The notes below the pieces were generated by a model. That model had not been told where the DNA came from. It did not search any database and saw only the letters and a program-made list of their open reading frames with translations. Made by a program: the position numbers and the translations under genes. Shown here piece by piece: positions 59,440-64,000 of a stretch of 64,000 bases of DNA (its first letter is position 1; each line of letters opens with the position of its first letter). The DNA is from Sodiomyces alkalinus F11. Its lineage: Eukaryota > Ascomycota > Sordariomycetes > Glomerellales > Plectosphaerellaceae. The stretch is taken from assembly GCF_003711515.1 (NCBI RefSeq), contig NW_021167079.1:3441185-3505184 (forward strand), read 5' to 3'.

Positions 59440-62400
59440 AACACGAGATAAACGCACTATTAGATATAAGTGTAGTAGGAAACTTTATCTTACCGGTAGC
59501 CGTGAGAAAGTTCTCTATTCCCTAGGTTAGAAAATACCTAGAAGAGGAGTATAAGGTTACTCCGTATACGGGAAAGAACTAGTCCTACGAAGAAGTTATT
59601 ATTAACTAGGAGACTATACACCTTTAGGTTAAAATCCAGAATAAGACTAGAATAATAAAGTTCGATATATACGATATAGGTTATAAGGATATTATCCTTA
59701 GCGAACTATAGTTTAATAAATAGAATCCCGATATAGACTAGAAGCTTAGCTAGCTCCGGTAGAGATTAAAGAGTAAGTAGGAGACTATAAAGGAAACCTT
59801 ACCCGATCCTAATATCCGTCGAAAATAGCAGAAAGACTTACCGATAAAGGAGCCTTAGGGAGACTTAGACAGCCGCTAGAAGTTAGGGACTAAGGCGAAG
59901 GAAGTACGAAAGACTTTAAGATAGTAGCGACGGCATAACCACTAACACGTAACTAATATTATTAAAGGAATCTATTAGATCGTCTAAGCAGAAAAAGGAC
60001 TAATAATAAGTAATTATGATAGACTCGCTAAGGTATTACTAGAATACTATAAATACGGAAAACTATTTACCGAAAATCTAGAAACCGGATTACCGAAATA
60101 CTAATACTATAATCACGAGATACCCCTAAAGGAAAGGATATACCTAAAATCCTTCCTAATTTACGGGCTAAACTAGAAGGAATTAGATACCTTAGAAGAA
60201 TATCTTGAAGAGATACTAGTAAAAGGCTATATTAGAGTATTATAATCACTAGTAGGATACCCGATCCTATTTATACTAAAGAAAAACGGTAAACTACGAC
60301 TATATATTAATTATCAATAACTTAACGATATAACTATTAAGAACCGCTACCTATTACCTCTTATCTTAGAAATATAAGATTAGCTAGTTAGAGCGTAATA
60401 GTTCACGGTACTCGACTTAAAAGGAGCCTATAACTTAATTAGGATTAAGGAAGGAGAAGAGTAGAAAATAGCGTTTTAGACGAAACGAGGATATTTCGAG
60501 TACCTTATTATGCCTTTTAGACTAATAAATACGCCGGTATCGTTCTAAATACTTATTAACGATATCCTAAGGAAGTATCTAGACCACTTCGTTATAGTAT
60601 ACCTGGATAATATTCTAATCTTCTCTAAGATACTCGAAAAACACTGATAATATATTTACACGATCCTATAACTCCTATAAGACGCCGACCTATTAGTTAA
60701 ACCAGAAAAAGTTTAATTCCACACGGAAGAAGTTAACTTTTTAAGTTATACGATATAACCTAATAAGATCTATATAGATAAGGCGAAAGTCTAATACGTC
60801 TCTAAGTAGCCACGACCCTAGAACGTTCGCGATATTTAGTCCTTTCTCGGACTTATAAACTACTATTAACGATTTATTAAGGACTATAGTAAGATTACTA
60901 TCCCCTTAACTAAAGTAACTAAAAAGGGACTCGACTTCGAATAGAATAAAAGAATAGAAGAAGTATTCTAAGCTTTTAAAGGAAGGGTTATTAGCGAACC
61001 TATCTTAGTAATACTAGACCCCGATAAAGAATACGAACTCGAAATAGACGTATCCGACTAGGCTTTAGGAGTACAACTCGGATAGCGCGATGTAGAAGAA
61101 AGACTATACCCTATAGCCTTTATATCTAAGAAACTTAGTAGACTAGAACTTAACTATTAGATCCACGATAAAGAGCTAATAGCTATTATCGAAGCCTTTA
61201 AAGAATAGAGACCGTATCTATGAAGGATAAAACACCCGGTATAGGTCTACACGGATTATAAGAACCTCGCGTAATTCACTACTACTAAGGTTCTTAATAA
61301 ACGATAGATCCGATAGGCAGAATTCCTAGCTGAATTCAATTTCTATATTCAGTATATAAAAAGGAGCGAAAATAGTCGCGCAGACGTACTCAGCTAACTA
61401 GGGACACCTAATAAATCACCTAAACCGTAAGCTATACTCTAATAGGAAGGAGAAGCTCTTACTCTAAAGGATAAAAAGGTAAATAGCATTAATCGGATAA
61501 CCGATACTATATTTAAAGAAGTATACGCCTCGCCGATATATAGATATTAAGGAATTTATAAAATATACCACCGATAACGCTAATAATACGGCTATACAGG
61601 AACCAAAGAATAAGTCAGGGACTTTATTCGTAACTACGATATTTACTAGAAAGCAAAGAGCAGCCGATATAAACCTTACGGACTACTAAAACCACTGCTA
61701 GTAGTAGACGGACTATAGAAATCGATCATAATAGACTTCGTAACAGGATATCCAGTATCTAAAGATCTAGTAACAGGAACCGCCTATAATAGTATATTCG
61801 TGATTATCGACCGATTCACGAAATACACTCTTTATATTCTATATATTAAAAACACTATAGCAGAAAAACTAGTAAGTATCTTTATCGACCGCCTAATCAG
61901 GGATTATAGCGCACTAAACGAAATTATCACGGATAAAGATAAGCTTTTTACTAGTAACTTCTAGAAAGCAGTTATAAGCCAGCTAGGAACGAAATATAAG
62001 TATTCGATAACGTTTCACCCTATAACGGACGGATAAACCGAAATCATAAACCAAGTCCTAGAATAGTACCTACGATACTATATAGGGTACGAATAAGATA
62101 ATTAGGTATAATACCTGCCACTTATATAGTTTATATATAATAGCTCGTTAAACGAGTTAATAAAGAAAACACCGTTCGAAGTAAATTACGGATACACACC
62201 GATAGTATTTAGAAAACCTTTAGAAGGACTAGACGCACTAAGAGCGATAAAAACAGTTAAAAGTATAAAAAAACTACACGAAGAACTACGAACCGACCTA
62301 GAGATAGTCAGAACACGAATAAGCAGGTACGCGAATTAATTAAGAATTAAGGGACTAACCCTTTCAAAGGGGGACCACATCTACCTTATTCGTAAAAATA

Positions 62401-62760
62401 TTAAGATATAATAACTAAGCGATAAATTAGATTTTAAAAAATTAGGACTATTTAAAATCCTAGAGAAAAAGTCAGATATAAACTATATTCTATTACTACC
62501 TCCGATAATAAGGATATATAATAATTTCTATATTTTACTACTTAAACTAGTATTAAAAAACGTAAAAATAATATAAGACACGATCGTGGTCGATATTAGC
62601 GATATATATAAAGCAGAACGAATCCTTAATCACCGAGAGACGCTAAACAGTACCGAATATTTTATAAAATAGAAAAACTACGATTATAGCGATAATATAT
62701 AGGAACCTAAAGAAAACCTGATTAATTATAAGTAACTCCTAAAGTAATACCGACAGAACA
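59440..62760 (+). pseudogene. Gypsy-3 pol remnant: protease, RT, RNase H, integrase, chromodomain
   Basis: Protease block N-A-L-L-D-I-S-V-V-G-N-F-I near 59451-59490 (originally D-S-G-A-S-G-N-F). RT from about 60240 (K-K-N-G-K-L-R-L) with catalytic box V-Y-L-D-N-I-L-I-F-S at about 60598-60625, second Asp now Asn. RNase H about 61020-61400 (A-L-G-V-Q-L-G, Y-I-Q-Y). Integrase about 61500-62300 with a core T-D-G and D-N/K-type blocks. A chromodomain at about 62585-62760 has Y-F-I-K, then N-Y-D-Y-S-D-N-I, a stop in place of Trp and E-P-K-E-N-L. Confidence 0.78.
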
Positions 62761-62829
62761 CTATCAGGACCTAGAACCGGACGCCACGGTCTACGCAAAA
62801 TTAATATCCAGAAAATCACCCATATTCTA

Positions 62830-63420
62830 CGATAGGATCAGATTCCAGTTAATTATATTAACCGCACCCGCTACCCGTGTATCGACCACCGCTTTGGACT
62901 CCTCACGATCCGCCGCCTCTAAAGTATTAAGGGACTTAAGGCCACAGGCTATTATAGTCATACCCTTAGAACGAAGAGACTCCCTCTAACGACGGATTCG
63001 GGCTAGACGGGCTAAAGACTTAGAAGCTTCCTTTTATGCCTTCTCTAACGCGCGATAAGCAGATACAAAGGAAGCCTTAGTTACCTCCTCCTCCGCTTTA
63101 AGACGCTCTATTTCCTTATTAATACGTATTACTAGGGAGAGCGGTTAGTAAGAAAAAAACGGCTCGCGGAGAATAGGAAAACACCTATAAGAAGATAGAG
63201 GGATACCTAAACTATCGTATAAACGACCACGACGAATATATTCCTTATAATAAGAGATACTCTCGATTATAAGGCACCGGAGGCCTTTCGACTCGTAAAA
63301 GGAATAAGGCATAACTTCTACTCTAGAAAGCTTAATAGTACGCGATAACTTAATTCGATACTACGTCTTATAAGAAAGCTACGATTTCTATATACGACCG
63401 GATATAATAGTTAGCTATAA
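62830..63420 (-). pseudogene. Antisense accessory frame in Gypsy-3 (coiled-coil protein)
   Basis: Between pol and the 3' LTR a minus-strand frame of about 190 codons has few stops, all TAA/TAG. It encodes a segment ending near Y-I-R-R-G-R-L-Y-D, then a Lys/Glu/Arg-rich helix, the run R-L-A-R-I-R-R with R-E-S-L-R-S-K-G-M, and S-L-N-T-L-E-A-A-D-R-E-E before a possible natural stop at about 62833. From memory, similar coiled-coil hypothetical proteins are annotated in many fungal genomes next to Gypsy elements; I cannot verify this here. Function unknown; the start codon was not determined. Confidence 0.55.
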
Positions 63421-63511
63421 GAGAAAAGAAGAAAACCCGGGGGGTTATAAACCCGGGGTAGGCGACCTATTTATACGACCGCTAGGATAACGCTTAGAAG
63501 GGGGAAGGTAA

Positions 63512-64000
63512 TATTACGGCTAGTAGACCTAATATACACTAAGAATATATTAGTGTGTAACGTACTAGGGCGGTTAGCGTACTAGGGCGTAACTAGAAGA
63601 TAACTCAGGATAATATTATATACTAAGTCACGTGATAGATAACCGGTATAGTATATACCTGCACAGGGAACCTATTAGTATAGGAGGATCACTAAGATCA
63701 CTAGGGGTCACTTAGTCCGAGAAATGATCCGGCGTGATCCCGAACCAGGAGATCACCAGGACACCCGTGATCCCGTAGATATATATGCCAGCACATCCTA
63801 GGTCTTACTTCTATTAGAGAACAAGACATCAATTAATCTAAGTCTTCACCTGGACCATTAGTCTACGCTCGACTCTACCTTATGAAGAAGACGCCTAGTC
63901 TTTACGACGTAACTACGACCAGACACTACGAACGATAGTTACTACTCTTTAGTTAACATCCTCTTCTTATTTTAAACTAAAACCCCGACGCCAGTCCCCT
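63512..64000 (+). repeat. Gypsy-3 3' LTR, cut by the window end
   Basis: Preceded by the purine tract GAAGGGGGAAGG and starting TATTACGG. It aligns base for base with 56713-57201. The first 140 bp are RIP-mutated, while the outer part from about 63660 keeps CA and TG. Confidence 0.85.

Larger units (their letters stand above)
56713..64000 (+). mobile_element. Ty3/Gypsy chromovirus (Gypsy-3), complete except for the end of its 3' LTR
   Basis: 5' LTR from 56713, gag (about 57290-58450), protease, RT, RNase H, integrase, chromodomain (to about 62760), a probable antisense frame (about 62830-63420) and a 3' LTR from 63512 running off the window. It is inserted in LINE-C. The five bases before it are CTAGT; the matching right copy is out of view. 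RIP is strong in the body and weak in the outer part of each LTR. Confidence 0.88.

Overview
The window looks like a chromosome segment of a filamentous ascomycete (Pezizomycotina). The evidence is short spliceosomal introns with CTAAC/CTGAC-like branch points, fungal-type COQ9, SMC6 and Ecdysoneless genes, and retroelements carrying an extreme repeat-induced point mutation (RIP) signature. In the repeats CA and TG are almost absent, TA is greatly over-represented and CG is kept, so almost every former reading frame is full of TAA and TAG. I cannot name the genus from sequence reading alone.

Layout. (1) 1-27449 is a nested block of RIP-mutated retroelements. It holds a minus-strand Ty3/Gypsy element (1-8542), the 3' half of a Ty1/Copia element (8543-11976) and the 5' half of a second copy of that family (from 12029). 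That second copy is split by a complete 6.6-kb Tad1-like LINE (12798-19419, 13-bp target duplication). It is then cut off by another complete Copia element (21039-27449). (2) 27450-38503 is an unmutated gene island with four genes: COQ9 (+), SMC6 (-), an Ecdysoneless/SGT1-family gene (+) and an aminoglycoside-phosphotransferase-like gene (-). COQ9/SMC6 and ECD/APH-like are convergent pairs; SMC6/ECD are divergent and share about 0.65 kb of upstream DNA. (3) 38504-39302 is a TA-flanked, AT-rich inverted-repeat element (MITE-like). (4) 39305-64000 is a second nested RIP block. It holds a second full-length copy of the same LINE (39535-54981) interrupted by a complete Ty3/Gypsy chromovirus (40807-49636, 803-bp LTRs, CTATA target duplication). 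Next come an inverted partial LINE copy (55090-56712) and, inserted in it, another chromovirus (56713 to beyond the window).

The four genes are housekeeping type (ubiquinone synthesis, SMC5/6 genome maintenance, ECD-family RNA/cell-cycle factor, a kinase-fold protein of unknown substrate) and do not form a pathway or cluster. The transposons explain most of the window. The features most worth a second look are probable antisense reading frames between pol and the 3' LTR of both chromoviruses, the way RIP fades within outer LTR edges, the missing target duplication at the Copia/COQ9 border (probable rearrangement breakpoint), a 108-111-bp tandem repeat inside one LTR family, and a conserved GC hairpin and long 3' region in the LINE. 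I found no CRISPR, toxin, biosynthetic cluster or convincing tRNA/rRNA gene.
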